The position numbers were made by a program, and so were the translations under genes. Shown here piece after piece: positions 9,311 to 19,629 of a stretch of DNA of 64,000 nt. Positions within the stretch are counted from its first letter, which is position 1. Every line of letters starts with the position of its first letter. The notes beneath the pieces are model-generated. The model made no database searches. It had not been told where the DNA came from and was given only the letters and a program-made list of their open reading frames with translations. The stretch is from Ceratotherium simum simum. Taxonomy: Eukaryota > Chordata > Mammalia > Perissodactyla > Rhinocerotidae. Where the stretch lies: NCBI RefSeq assembly GCF_000283155.1, contig NW_004454175.1, positions 7,674,071-7,738,070 of the forward strand, written 5' to 3'.

Positions 9311-12300
9311 GCAAGTATCTAGGTATCCCAGCTTCCTGCTGTTTCTCCATCTGTAAAATAAGGCACAGGGCTGCTTTGATGATGCAATGTATGCATGAAC
9401 AAAAAGCACTTAGCACTGACCCAGTAAGCTTGTGAGGCCATCTTTTTTGGCTATCTGTCCTTAAGACATCAAAACCCAAAGCAAGGTTAGCTTTTAGGCT
9501 TGTTAACAGCAAAGTAAGTTACCAAATTACCTCATATGTGTGAGATTAAACTTCTTCTCTTATCTCTAGATGTAATTTCACAAGTAGATCCATCCCTTTG
9601 GATTGCTCCGTACCTGGGAATCTATAAAGATGGTTATTGTCACTATCCATAGATGGCCAAATCCACACTTAACACATCTGAAGATTTAGTCCAGCATTAA
9701 CATAATGCTCTTCATTTTAAGATACTTTAAAATTAGCAATTTAAACAGAAGTCCCCAGAGGCTGTAGCCTTGTCTTGTTGATGCCACTGGTTTGGTTACA
9801 CAGCTAATTCCATCAGTCATTGAACCAAGTGTTAGTGTGTGTGAAGAGAGTCCATGAGTCAATTGCCAGCACGGAATTCTTCCTGACATGGGAAGGCAGA
9901 TGATCTCAACTTTTGAGTGCATACAGTGCAGATTTCTAGTTGAATGGTTCTTGACAATAGTGTCCTCTGAAACATAATGCCTGGCCAGGAGCCAACGATT
10001 AGGCCACCATACAAATCACTGTGCATCTGACGCCAGAATGCCTCAGTGCAATGGTAACAACAAGAGTTCTCAGTCCTGGTGTTCCACAAGATGTTGCATT
10101 GGCTCTTTTATTCTTTATCAGACTTTGGAATTAAAGATTTTATTTAAGATAGTTTTCAGGAAATAAGTGGTGGTGGAGGGAGAGGAAAAGAGAAGAAGAG
10201 AGGAGATTTTAGTGTAATTTAAGAACAGCTTTACTATTTTACAGTTCCCATTAGGACAAAATCAGCCTGTTTTCAAATCTAGTTTTATTAATTGTTTAAT
10301 AGATATTTTCACTTTAAATCTCTTGTTTAATTATAGAACTAAAACAGCTTGGTTCAAACTGTTAGCTAATGATCCATATATCATTTTAGTAATTGCTAGC
10401 TTCTTTCAGAAATGCATTAATTTTGTAAGAATGATAGACTTTCAAATGTGAAAACATAGGGAGTTTTTTAAGATTAATAAATTAGAACACTTGTAGTTTG
10501 TTTCAAATATTATTTTACTGTAACATATTATAAACCTAAAATTCGTAGAACGTTCTTAAGATTTTATAATCCTTCATTTTCATTTGCAATTAATTGTCTT
10601 TTTTAGGAGTAAAAGTAGATAGATCATACTGTATAAATGCAATTGATGATATAAATGAATTCTAAGTTATGCAGTGTTCTATTCAAAAGGAATTATGTAC
10701 CAGTTAAAATATTTAGCCAAATTTTATCTCCAATTATGAAATTGTCTGCTGATTCTAAATACCAGCATTTTCTGGAAATGACTCTTCAGAGCATTTTCAC
10801 ATTAAATAAGTAGATCTAAGCATCTTATTTGATGGGAATAGTAATTGCTCAAGATGAAGGAACCAATAGAACCCTAAATATTACTCATAACAAGCAATAT
10901 ACAACAACAGTAGAGAAATACTTTTCCCAAGGAAGTCAAAGTTGTCAGTATTTCTTCTTTTCGGTTGGTTTTCACTTAGTAAAACATTTTCTTTTCTTGT
11001 GAGCTAAATATAGGCATTAGCCAATTATGAAAACTGCAAGAGTCTCTTTTAAATATGGGTAGTAATTCAAAAAGAAGAGAAAGAAATAATTGAAAAGATT
11101 TCTTGTAGTTTGAAAATGCCTTCCAAATATTCATTAAACATTTAAGTGAGTAAATTTGTAGAATATGTTTCTGACATTGGCACTGGTTCTGTGGTATTTC
11201 TCTGATCAGATGGAAGTGCTGTGTGTTATGCAGAGTGCATTCGGTTCATTCATGCATAAACAATATCATTTTCATAAATTAAAACCTCCCCTGCAGAAGG
11301 AACATCTGTGCCTGCCTTTGAATAAAAGATGGTGGCATGTGAGTTACTCCTTGACTGACTGAAAGAATCCTTATGTTTTAGAATGAAGTTATATAGACAA
11401 AATGGAAAAAAAAAAAATCAGACCTAACTTGCAGTCTTCACTTCTACCTTACAAAAAAATATCCACCGTATAGATTTCCCCGCTTGCTGTTTTAAAAGCT
11501 GGAATTCTTCAAGTGCTCTTGTTATTTCTTCTGTTCACTGCAGCAACAGTTTTTAGTTTGCATGAAGATGTCTAATTTTAATTACAGGTGAAATTGAGCT
11601 GCTGAAGAGATCACATCAGGTCTGAATGTGCACTTCATGGTCTCCTAGGCTGGCAGGCTGACCGTGTTCAGATATGGTATCTGTATCATCTCTCTTAAAG
11701 TAAGAACAGGGAGAGGAATCCTTGATATAGGAAGCAACAGCTTGATTCCAACATGACAACTCTGATTCACTTGGAATGAGATTATTGCATTTCAGATAAA
11801 GTTGGGACTAACTTAAAATTATTTCTGTCATGTGATGAAGGCTGATGGAAAACATGTTAAAATGATATATTTTCAATTGCACTCAAACATTTTTTTAGTG
11901 TTGAAATACTCCTTACTGTTACTGTCACAGCTTGACATAGCCCCATTGGCAATGTTATTAGTATGGCTAATTGTTCCCATCCATTAGATTACTCACATTT
12001 TTCTGGAGCAGCTTGCTAAATGAGGTCAGCTTTCTGGAACCCCTAAATCACCAATGAGAAGGAGATTAAAGGAACAAGCTTGGGAAGGGAAGTAGTCATC
12101 CAATGTGGCATCCGAATCAGAGGAGGAACAATGGAGTTACTAATGACAGTAATCAGAGCACCACGGTAGTGCCAGGGCACAAGTGCCAGAATGCTGTTCC
12201 CTAGGAATCGTGCCTGTCAGTCAATACATCCAGAGGAAGACAAATGCCAAACTTTTTTTTAGTGGACTTAACAATGGACAGAATCATCTGTAAGTTTTTT

Positions 12301-13090
12301 CCAGTGAGTTCTGTTTATGAAACAACGGAATATTGCTCCAAAGGAAGAGGGGAAACAATTATACTTTCCTAAAATATTTTATAGTACAAATAGTATATTC
12401 TTGAGTACAAATAATTCATTACCTTTTTTTCCAGAAATAATTGAAATCATCACAAGACGTTTATAGAACAATTATAAAATGTTACTTCTTGGATTCTTTA
12501 AATTAATTAAATCATTTCCCCCTGGCATTTACTAAAGGTATATAACTTTCTCTTTGGGATAGTACTGGTTTGCAGTAGAAAACATTTCAGTTCGGGAAAA
12601 TATCCAGATAACAAAGCACCAAGGAAATGGTAAAGTTTTCTTATATGTTTTTAAATGTGTAGACAAACTAAGCTAGGGTACTTGTTTGTGTCTGCTTGTT
12701 AATAATTAACTAAATCTTCCTTTAAAAAAAATAGAAGAAAACATAATATAATCATTTCAAAGGATGGAAACCAAAAAGCTAAAGTTGAAGACACTTAAAA
12801 CAAAGAAAAACAAAACACAACTGTTTGTCTCTCCACCTCCACCCCCCACCCCTAGCCTCCTATTCCAAGTAATGAAATATCAGTTAGGTCCTTTCATTAT
12901 CTACAAAGAGCTGGTGACTCCCTAAGCAATATAAACAGACTAAAGAGTATGCGTTATAACGTAAACTTTTCTCTTTTATTTTATTTTACAAATAGCGTTT
13001 AGTATTTTTGGTTTGAACTCAGCAAATAAAGTAACTATTCCACTTAGGAATTATTTATACTTTAAAAAACTACTTTAAGAAGAAATGCAA
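9311..13090. other. Repeat-poor non-coding flank downstream of NEUROD1
   Basis: About 3.8 kb without any transposon I can recognise and without a convincing ORF. Composition is AT-rich with A/T homopolymers. The lack of repeats continues through the gene to about 24.7 kb, which fits regulatory constraint around a developmental gene. CERKL is the expected neighbour on this side in other mammals, but I see no CERKL exon here. Confidence 0.5.
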
Positions 13091-13115
13091 CAATTTTTCA
13101 GATTTTCAATACTAT

Positions 13116-13121
13116 TTTATT
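13116..13121 (-). terminator. NEUROD1: NEUROD1 polyadenylation signal AATAAA
   Basis: Canonical hexamer on the minus strand (TTTATT on +), preceded by 'ccagttgc' and followed by U-rich sequence 25-50 nt further on (minus 'ttgttgcatttcttctt'), as expected for a cleavage/polyadenylation site. Chosen over other hexamers by the expected 3' UTR length. Confidence 0.6.
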
Positions 13122-14332
13122 GCAACTGGATGAGTGTTTTCTAAATTGTGCATTACACCAAAATATACAGGATTACAAACAAGATAACAGTACAGATCGA
13201 TCCAGTGGTACCAGTATCACATCTCAAACAGCACTTATTCTGGACTGCATTTTACATGCAATAGCTATTGTTCTAATTATGAATTAAATGGTTTGAATTT
13301 ATTTAAGCTACTGTACTAATTGACTACAATAGGTATAAATCCCAACATTAACAACCTGATTATATTTAGGCTCAGATTCATTACATGAATATATGACAAA
13401 CCACCATTTGTGTGACTACGTATAAAATCATGCATTTATATTTTCTGGAAACATCAATAGCTTCAGATTCTCTGTGAAATCATGGAATGCAAAGGAGTAA
13501 AAGACTAAAAAGAAACAGTGCAAATTGTATGTGATAGTCAAGCAGCTTTTGATTTAAAGAAGGGTATGTTGGCATTTGTTTATAGTATGTATATACAAGC
13601 TTGTGCAAGTAATGTATTGAATTGATATGTTTTGAAAGGGAATACAACTCTTGTTTTTTTTCACCCTCTTGAGAGTTATGGATCTGGTTTTCATTTTAAG
13701 GAGAGGGAAAGACTTTAAAGTGAAGTGAATTGCTCAAATTGTGCAATTTTTCTTTTTACAATTAGAGAGGAAAGAAGTGCTAAGGCAACACAACAACTTT
13801 CTAAGCACTTTTCTGCTGGTTTAAATTAGTTAAATTATTTTGTATAAATTAGATATAATTCTACTTTTCTGATATGTATAAAAATTGATGAAGCTGCATG
13901 GTTTTAAAATAGGAAATCCACATTATAAAAAGTCATTAAAAATTCTGTACAAAATCACAACAAAATAATTCAGCATGGGAAAGGTAACAAGTAGTAAAAT
14001 GCTGGTTGAAAAATATATATTTATATATATTTTAATTGGCCCATTACTAGTTTAAAAATTGCATAGATCCTAATTATTGCTTGTGATTTTGTTATCCCGA
14101 TCAGATAATTAATATGATCTGAATACAGCTACACCAAATTTGTGGTGCATTTTTTTTTTACTTCACTGTATTATTTTTTTAAAATAGAAGAGCTATAGAA
14201 AATAATACATAAGGTGAACAGGAACTTTGATCCCCTGTTTCTTCCAAAGGCAGTAACGACAATAAATACATATATCACTTGAAGCTTGGAGTATTTGCAC
14301 TTTGCAGCAGTAGTACCCAAAGGGCTGCCTTT

Positions 14333-14340
14333 TGTAAACA
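14333..14340 (-). promoter_or_regulatory. NEUROD1: miR-30 family 8-mer seed match in NEUROD1 3' UTR
   Basis: The minus strand reads TGTTTACA: full complement of miR-30 seed positions 2-8 plus the A opposite position 1. It lies about 60 nt after the stop codon, a favourable position for targeting. Repression of NeuroD1 by miR-30 in pancreatic beta cells has been reported. Conservation in other mammals was not checked. Confidence 0.6.
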
Positions 14341-14399
14341 CCACAGTCACTGTAAGCACAGTGGGCTCGTTTCCCAGGGATGGTGAAACTGATGTGCCT

Positions 14400-15470
14400 C
14401 TAATCGTGAAAGATGGCATTGAGCTGGGCACTCATGACTCGCTCATGATGTGAATGGCTATCAAAGGACATAATATTGTCTATAGGGATCTCACAACGAG
14501 GGGCAGCGGCGCCCGAGAAGATTGATCCGTGGCTTTGGGCCCCTGCCAGGGTCGCTGCAGGATAGTGCATGGTAAAGGCATAATTTTTCTCAAACTCGGC
14601 GGACGGTTCGTGTTTGAAAGAGAAGTTGCCATTGATGCTGAGCGGCGGGCTGAGGGGTCCATCAAAGGAAGGGCTGGTGCAATCAGTCAGGGGGCTTTCA
14701 AAGAAGGGCTCTAGCGCAGCGCTGTAGGCGTGCGGCGGCGGCTTGACGTGGAAGACGTGGGAGCTGTCCATGGTACCGTAGGGCGGGCTGGGCAGACCCG
14801 GAGACTGGTAGGAATAGGGGTGCACCGGGAAGGAAGAGCTGGCTGTAGGCAGATGCGGGGGCATGTCCTGGTTCTGCTCAGGCAAAAAAGTCCGGGGATT
14901 GAGCTGCAGACAGCCTGCAACCAGGTTGGTGGTGGGCTGGGATAAGCCCTTGCAGAGCGTCTGCACGAAGGAGACCAGATCAGGGCTTTTGCCGGAACGC
15001 AGGATCTCCGATAGAGCCCAGATGTAGTTCTTGGCCAAGCGTAGGGTCTCTATTTTGGACAGCTTCTGCGTCTTGGAGTAGCAGGGCACCACTTTGCGCA
15101 GGTTGTCCAGTGCCGCATTCAGCCCGTGCATGCGGTTCCGCTCCCGGGCGTTGGCCTTCATGCGCCTCAGCTTAAAACGCTCCAGGCGAGCCTTGGTCAT
15201 CTTCTTCTTTTTGGGGCCACGTCTCTTGGGCTTTTGATCATCGTCCTCCTCTTCCTCTTCTTCCTCCTCTTCCAGGTCCTCGTCTTCGTCCTCCTCCTCT
15301 CCCCCGTTCCTCAGTGAGTCCTCTTCCGCGTTCATGGCTTCGAGGTCGTCCTCTTTCTTGTCTGCCTCGTGCTCCTCGTCCTGAGAACTGAGACATTCGT
15401 CTGTCCAGCTTGGAGGACCCTGGGGCTGAGGCTCGCCCATCAGCCCGCTCTCGCTGTACGATTTGGTCAT
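14400..15470 (-). CDS. NEUROD1: Neurogenic differentiation factor 1 (NeuroD1/BETA2), class II bHLH transcription factor
   Basis: An intact 356-codon ORF from ATG (15470-15468, context GAAATATGA) to TAG (14402-14400), the usual mammalian NeuroD1 length. NeuroD1 dimerises with E proteins (TCF3/TCF4/TCF12), binds CANNTG E-boxes in the nucleus, and drives neuronal differentiation and insulin and secretin transcription. Residues: acidic Glu/Asp run 58-78; basic nuclear-localisation stretch KRRGPKKKK 82-90; bHLH about 101-159, with DNA-contacting N107, E110, R111 and R113 in NARERNR, helix 1 [17 protein letters not shown], and helix 2 [20 protein letters not shown]; then the NeuroD-specific region and a Ser/Pro-rich activation domain with known phosphosite positions S259, S266 and S274. 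Residue 45 is Ala (human Ala45Thr site) and R111 (a MODY6-associated site in human) is intact. The whole CDS lies in exon 2. The few differences from human that I recall are conservative, for example Ser212 and Ala321. No frameshift or stop. Confidence 0.99.
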   Translation of the reverse strand: MTKSYSESGLMGEPQPQGPPSWTDECLSSQDEEHEADKKEDDLEAMNAEEDSLRNGGEEEDEDEDLEEEEEEEEEDDDQKPKRRGPKKKKMTKARLERFKLRRMKANARERNRMHGLNAALDNLRKVVPCYSKTQKLSKIETLRLAKNYIWALSEILRSGKSPDLVSFVQTLCKGLSQPTTNLVAGCLQLNPRTFLPEQNQDMPPHLPTASSSFPVHPYSYQSPGLPSPPYGTMDSSHVFHVKPPPHAYSAALEPFFESPLTDCTSPSFDGPLSPPLSINGNFSFKHEPSAEFEKNYAFTMHYPAATLAGAQSHGSIFSGAAAPRCEIPIDNIMSFDSHSHHERVMSAQLNAIFHD

Positions 15471-15481
15471 ATTTCGGTTTC
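15471..15481 (-). other. NEUROD1: NEUROD1 exon 2 5' UTR (11 nt)
   Basis: Between the splice acceptor and ATG: GAAACCGAAAT. The acceptor is a long pyrimidine tract (15530-15492 on minus) followed by 'tgaatgtag|g', so exon 2 starts at 15481. Confidence 0.85.
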
Positions 15482-17030
15482 CTACATTCAATAGAGGAGA
15501 GAGGAAAACAGAAAGAAAAGAAGAAAAGTGCTACATTCAAAAACTACATGTCGTTTCCCACTCCCTAACCCTGTAGAAATGGATGTGAGGAGAAATACCG
15601 GCTCATTACAAAATGGATGCCCCTAAGGAAAAGTTAAATACAGTGTTTTATAATCTCCTGTGTGTGCCCCCCTGATACGTAGGAGACAGGACAGGGCTGG
15701 AGGTGGGGGAGACAGTGAATATGTGTATATGTATACTTAGTGTGTATGTTTTCTAGTGATTAAGTGTGTTTACGGTGATTACCCGGCAGGATAATATGTG
15801 CGAAAGAAAGCGTACATTTCTGCGACTTCATGTTTACCTGCAGGAGTTCAAAGTCACTCACAACTCCACAAAAGTGATGAGTCTGAAAATCGCAATTCTG
15901 TTCCCATCTCTGGCCTGGCGTCTTGGTACTTAGCGATTCAAGTTGAAGAGCCGTTACGTAATTTACTAACGCTACCAGTGATGTTTAAGAAGATTATACT
16001 AGCCGGAGATTGAAGAGCAAACGCATGGCAGAGGAAAAGTAGTTTCCACCAAATTATTTCAGCATCAACGAAACATTTGGTAACACAAGTGGGCACGGGT
16101 CTTCCATCCCACCCTTGCCTTTCTTTTCTCACCTCCGGCCCCTCGCCCTCTGCTGAATTTCCACCCTGTATAAAAGCGCTCGCTACACGGCTAGGGCTGG
16201 GGGTGCGGCGCAGAGCCCTCTTCCACGCGCTGGGGATCAGGTGCGGAAGGCTCCTCTCTAATAAACAGCCCATTGAAAGGGCCGCCCGTTCTTTATTGGG
16301 GCTTTTCAAAGTTCGCCTCAAACCTCCCTTTAAAAGATGAGTAATTATAATGGTCAGCGATTGGCAATGGCGAAGTTGCCGCTTCTAATAAGGAAAATAA
16401 AAAGCCTTTAGTGAGACGACTGAATTTCTGGCTTCTGCCAGCCAGTGGCTTCTGGGGACTTGGCCGCCTCTGGAGCAGTAACAGGTAGCAAGAGTAGGGT
16501 CGTCTCCCTTTCTCCACATTTTTTCCCCCTCTCAACTAAACTATCTCTCAATCCGATTTATTTTCCGGGGTGTGTCTACTCAAGGTATCGCTATCCCTTT
16601 CATTCACTGAAAAAATATCTTTGCCCTTCCAATGTGCATAAAATACATGCACACAAAGTAAATCTTGGTAACAAGATTTTTTTTCCCCCTGACTGAAGAA
16701 GTGAGAAAGTGAAGTAGTTGTTTGCTTTCAGGACTCTCAAATCACCACTAGCAAATAATCCTAGAGTTGCTGTGCATTATAAAAAATCCAAATATGCTCC
16801 TAATACTCCAAAAAACAAAAGAATTAAAACAATTTTTTTTAATTAGAAAGCCTGCAGTGGGTGTTTGAGTGATGCAAGTCAAAATGTGTGCGTACTTGCC
16901 TGCAATTATAAGGAGGAATGTCTCACATACACACGCTCACAAACGCTCACATACAGAATATGTAGGTACATCGAGTCTAATTTCAATTACTGCTTTTATC
17001 CCTGAGCAAAAACGAAAGGATTGTAATTAC
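15482..17030 (-). other. NEUROD1: NEUROD1 intron 1 (5' UTR intron)
   Basis: Donor CAG|GTAATT at 17031/17030 and acceptor ...TGAATGTAG|G at 15482/15481, length 1549 bp. NeuroD1 genes characteristically have one intron in the 5' UTR of this size. The intron has no recognised transposon. It contains a GC-richer block at 16080-16480 with a plus-strand TATAAAAG (16169-16176) and CCAAT-type sequence, possibly a regulatory element or antisense start. Confidence 0.9.
16169..16176 (+). promoter_or_regulatory. Candidate antisense TATA box inside NEUROD1 intron
   Basis: A TATAAAAG octamer on the plus strand, preceded by a C-rich flank ('tttctcacctccggcccctcgccctc') and followed at +30 by 'ctagggctggggg'. 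A polyadenylation hexamer AATAAA appears 90 nt later at 16260-16265, so any transcript could be very short. No evidence of use beyond the sequence. Confidence 0.25.
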
Positions 17031-17120
17031 CTGTAGTTGTTAGTAGGTCCTGAGCAGTGATGGTCTCATAACCCTGGGGCCTCCGGACGCCGTACCTTCT
17101 GCGTGGGGAGAATTCCTCGT
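17031..17120 (-). other. NEUROD1: NEUROD1 exon 1 (non-coding)
   Basis: Bounded on one side by the GT donor at 17030. The 5' end is estimated as about 30 nt downstream of the TATA box, giving an exon of about 90 nt. It contains a short upstream ORF. The TSS is inferred, not measured. Confidence 0.75.
17040..17069 (-). CDS. Upstream ORF of 9 codons in NEUROD1 exon 1
   Basis: ATG at 17069-17067, nine sense codons (MRPSLLRTY), TAA at 17042-17040. It lies entirely in exon 1 upstream of the splice donor, so every mature mRNA would carry it about 20 nt before the main ATG (9 exon 1 nt plus 11 exon 2 nt). Context GGTTATGA is weak at -3 (G at +4 absent), favouring leaky scanning. Very short spacing disfavours reinitiation at the main ATG. 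Function unknown. Confidence 0.5.
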   Translation of the reverse strand: MRPSLLRTY

Positions 17121-17144
17121 GTCCCAGCCGCGCGGGCGCTCAGG

Positions 17145-17151
17145 TTATATA
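17145..17151 (-). promoter_or_regulatory. NEUROD1: NEUROD1 TATA box
   Basis: The minus strand reads TCTATATAACC; TATATAA covers 17151-17145. It sits about 30 bp upstream of the inferred exon 1 start. A GC box (GGGCGGGGC on +, 17175-17183) lies just upstream, as expected for a TATA-plus-Sp1 promoter. Confidence 0.8.
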
Positions 17152-17174
17152 GACGAGTTGGTGATGCTGAGTGC

Positions 17175-17432
17175 GGGCGGGGCCGGGAGCTGAGCCGCTA
17201 GCAGGTCCCCGTGCCCTGCGCCTGCGCACGCGTCCAGGCTGTGCGCTGCCCCCCGCATTGCCCCCACCCCCATCCCCCAGCTAGTTCAGCCTTGCTCCTC
17301 TCCCACCCTCTTCCGACTCCAGCTCCCCTCTCCTCCACCCCTACCCCCGCCCTTTCTCCTTCCTCCCCGGCATGCGCCATATGGTCCTCCTGGTCTAGCC
17401 AGGAGCCGGGAACCACGTGACCTGTCCATTTG
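17175..17432 (-). promoter_or_regulatory. NEUROD1: NEUROD1 proximal promoter: GC box and three E-boxes
   Basis: A GC/Sp1 box at 17175-17183 and E-boxes CATATG (17378-17383, in GCCATATGG), CACGTG (17414-17419) and CATTTG (17427-17432). CATATG is a preferred Neurogenin/NeuroD half-site pair, and an E-box in the proximal NeuroD promoter is reported to mediate Neurogenin3 activation and NeuroD auto-activation. CACGTG would instead suit Myc/USF-type factors. Clustering within 60 bp about 260-310 bp upstream of the TSS supports function; site use is inferred. Confidence 0.6.
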
Positions 17433-17449
17433 TATGCCGCAGAGCGCTC

Positions 17450-19625
17450 CATTCCGGCCCCTTTGTGGCCAGAAGAAAGTGGCCCATCTGTCGCCAGTTA
17501 GAGACTCCGCGGACCTGTTTTTACCCGCAGGAGAGATTAACCCTTTCAGGCGGCATAAGGGAGAGGGGGCGAGAGGGCAGGGGGAGGAGGGAAGAGATTT
17601 GAGGGAAGGGAGCGGGAAAGCTAACGTTGACTGAGATTAGATCAGAGTGAGTGGCCCGCGTTGGGGCGGGAAGTAGGGCAGAGATGAAGGAGGCAGTAGC
17701 GGGGAGACAGAGGCGCGCAGTGAAGCCTTCTGACTCCTCTCGATTCCTAGCCCAGACACTGGCCTCCTGGGCTCGTGCCCAGGACTCCCTGCCCTCTCCG
17801 ACGTGCCCATCTCTTGGCTTCTCCCGGTTGGCAGACGCTTTGCTCATTGGCGCCAAAGGGTGGCTTCTCCTAATTTCCAACAGCCCCTTAAGCAAACATA
17901 TACGCCATATAAAAACGGCTTCATCTGTAAACGCAGCTTCGAGACTAGTCCTCCAGCCTCCTTGACTGGATCGCCCACTTCCAGCCCCTCCAGAATAGAA
18001 AGTTTGTACCTGTCACTCTACCCGCCCCCCCCCATACAGGCAGCCTGGCGTGCCCTGACCGTCAGGTACCCCTGTCCCTGGAGACCTTCACTACGTCGGT
18101 TCCCCTTCCCCCTAGAGGACTTTGTCCTCAAAGCGACTAGTCCCTGCGCTCAGGCCTTGGCTCCATTGGCCTCGGAGCTCTCTTGCGTGAGAGCTGGGGG
18201 ACTCTCCGAGGCTTGCATTCTGTCTTTTAACCAAGGCCGTTAGATTGTTGCAAAGGATGCCCTCATCCAGAAGCCCCTGGTTCCCTGCCTCAGGCTGCCT
18301 TGCCCTTTTAGTCCCCACTCTCAGGCTTGTAAATAGGTACCTGGTTCAGACAAGCCTTTTCAAGGGGAGGATGCAAGGAGACTGTACTAAATGGATCTCT
18401 TAGCTCCTCTTTCGAGAAAAGCCATTAGCATAACTCTGGGAAGGGCTGACGGGGCCACCACTCCTCCAGACCTCAAAGATTCTGACTTGCTCGACCTCCA
18501 CCTGCGGGTCAAGCAAAAACTACAGAGCTTCCCGACTAATTCCGAAGGAGCCATACTTGTGTTTAAATGGCCGTTCTTTATTCACTCATTCCCACCAAGG
18601 CATGTTCCAGAATGACACATTAAAAAAAAAAGTTAGCCTGATCCCTTCCTTGTTCACTCTGTCTCCGCCAGCTTCGCCTCTAATCCTCCGTTAACTAACC
18701 CCTTATCCCTTTCCAGACCCATAGCCTTTTGCAAGGAATACTTCTAACTTGAATTGCTTATTTAAAGGCAATTTCTCTAAAAGCCCCTTGAGTTTGCAAA
18801 CAGTGTCAGGGCTGAGCGGCTGGAGAACCGGAGCGGGCGATGCAGTGGCGAGGGAGAGAGGGTCCTAACGAGATCGCTGGTGTCTAGAAGGCGTCGGACG
18901 AAGTCTTCCCCGTCCAGCGCAAATCTGAAAGGAGAAGAAAGGGGTATATGACTCGACCCATTGCCCAAAGCCTGACGTGAATCGTGCTGAGTTTCCAGAG
19001 CAGAACTGCACGGAGTTTTTGCTTTTTGTGGTCACTCGTCGGTGTACAGAGAGCGTAGAGGAGGATAAAAGAATTCACCCAGGGGCTTGTTCTCAGTTTT
19101 TACCCCTGTACAATCTGTATCTTCAGTGATGGGTTAAAACTCGAGGGCCATCGAAGTAATAGTCTGCAGAGGCCGGTCCATAACTCGAAGGTCTGAGCAC
19201 ACTTGCGGCAATGCTGCCGCTCTCCCAGCAGCCGGCCCACCGTGCAGCCGGGATGTGGAACTGTCCCTGGCTCATTTCTCAGTCTTAGGGGAGATGTTGG
19301 GGACGGAGTGGAAGAGGGCTCCAGCTACCTGAAGGCCCGGGGGTGGCCTAGCTCCTCCACCCCCCCCCCACCCGAGAAGCGGAAACGTCCCCAGTTTGCC
19401 ACATCCTGTGGAATACAGGAGATTCTTCTTGAGCCAGACGTTCCTGGGGAGGGAAGGAACCCTGGGTGTTTCTCCAGCCGAGACTCAAATGCGCCAAGTG
19501 CGGGAATTATTAGACCCGTTCTCTCCCTGTCCTTCTGATAAATTCACCCCTAATCCCACTGCCCATCATTCGCCCAGGCCTGGAGATTTGTACAAAGAAA
19601 AGGCCATTCCGGGATGTTCCAGAGA
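17450..19625. other. NEUROD1 upstream flank, non-repetitive
   Basis: GC-moderate, repeat-free sequence with no convincing ORF (the open frames have no recognisable domain). A plus-strand CATATAAAAAC at 17906-17916 overlaps a CArG-like CCATATAAAA. Likely promoter-proximal regulatory DNA by position and lack of transposons. Confidence 0.4.
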
Positions 19626-19629
19626 CCTG

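Larger units (their letters stand above)
13095..14399 (-). other. NEUROD1: NEUROD1 3' untranslated region
   Basis: The minus-strand sequence after the TAG at 14402-14400 runs without a splice site to an AATAAA at 13121-13116. Cleavage is expected 10-30 nt later, giving a 3' UTR of about 1.3 kb, consistent with the family's roughly 2.5 kb mRNA. The region is AU-rich with many AUUUA pentamers, expected of an unstable transcription-factor mRNA. It holds a miR-30 seed match at 14340-14333. An alternative AATAAA lies at 13303-13298 and others beyond the proposed end (around 12985-12972), so alternative ends are possible. The exact cleavage site is inferred. Confidence 0.75.

Noticed and set aside
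12154..12173. Possible second RE1 (GAGCACCACGG...)
   Set aside because: Only the left half-site matches; the right half needs a 1-nt deletion and extra mismatches.
1..13000. CERKL exons expected on the downstream side
   Set aside because: By human gene order CERKL lies on this side, but no exon-like sequence was recognised; it is probably beyond the window start.
15126..15317. Leu/Val-rich open frame antisense to the NeuroD1 acidic tract
   Set aside because: It is the complement of GAG/GAA codons for the poly-Glu stretch, not an independent gene.
14400..15491. N-terminally extended NeuroD1 reading frame of 363 codons
   Set aside because: The extension begins at a TTG and reads through the splice acceptor at 15482/15481, so it is intronic. 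The ATG at 15470 gives the family's 356 residues.
17906..17916. Plus-strand TATA/CArG-like CATATAAAAAC
   Set aside because: Isolated, no supporting initiator, GC box or exon downstream; too weak to call a promoter.
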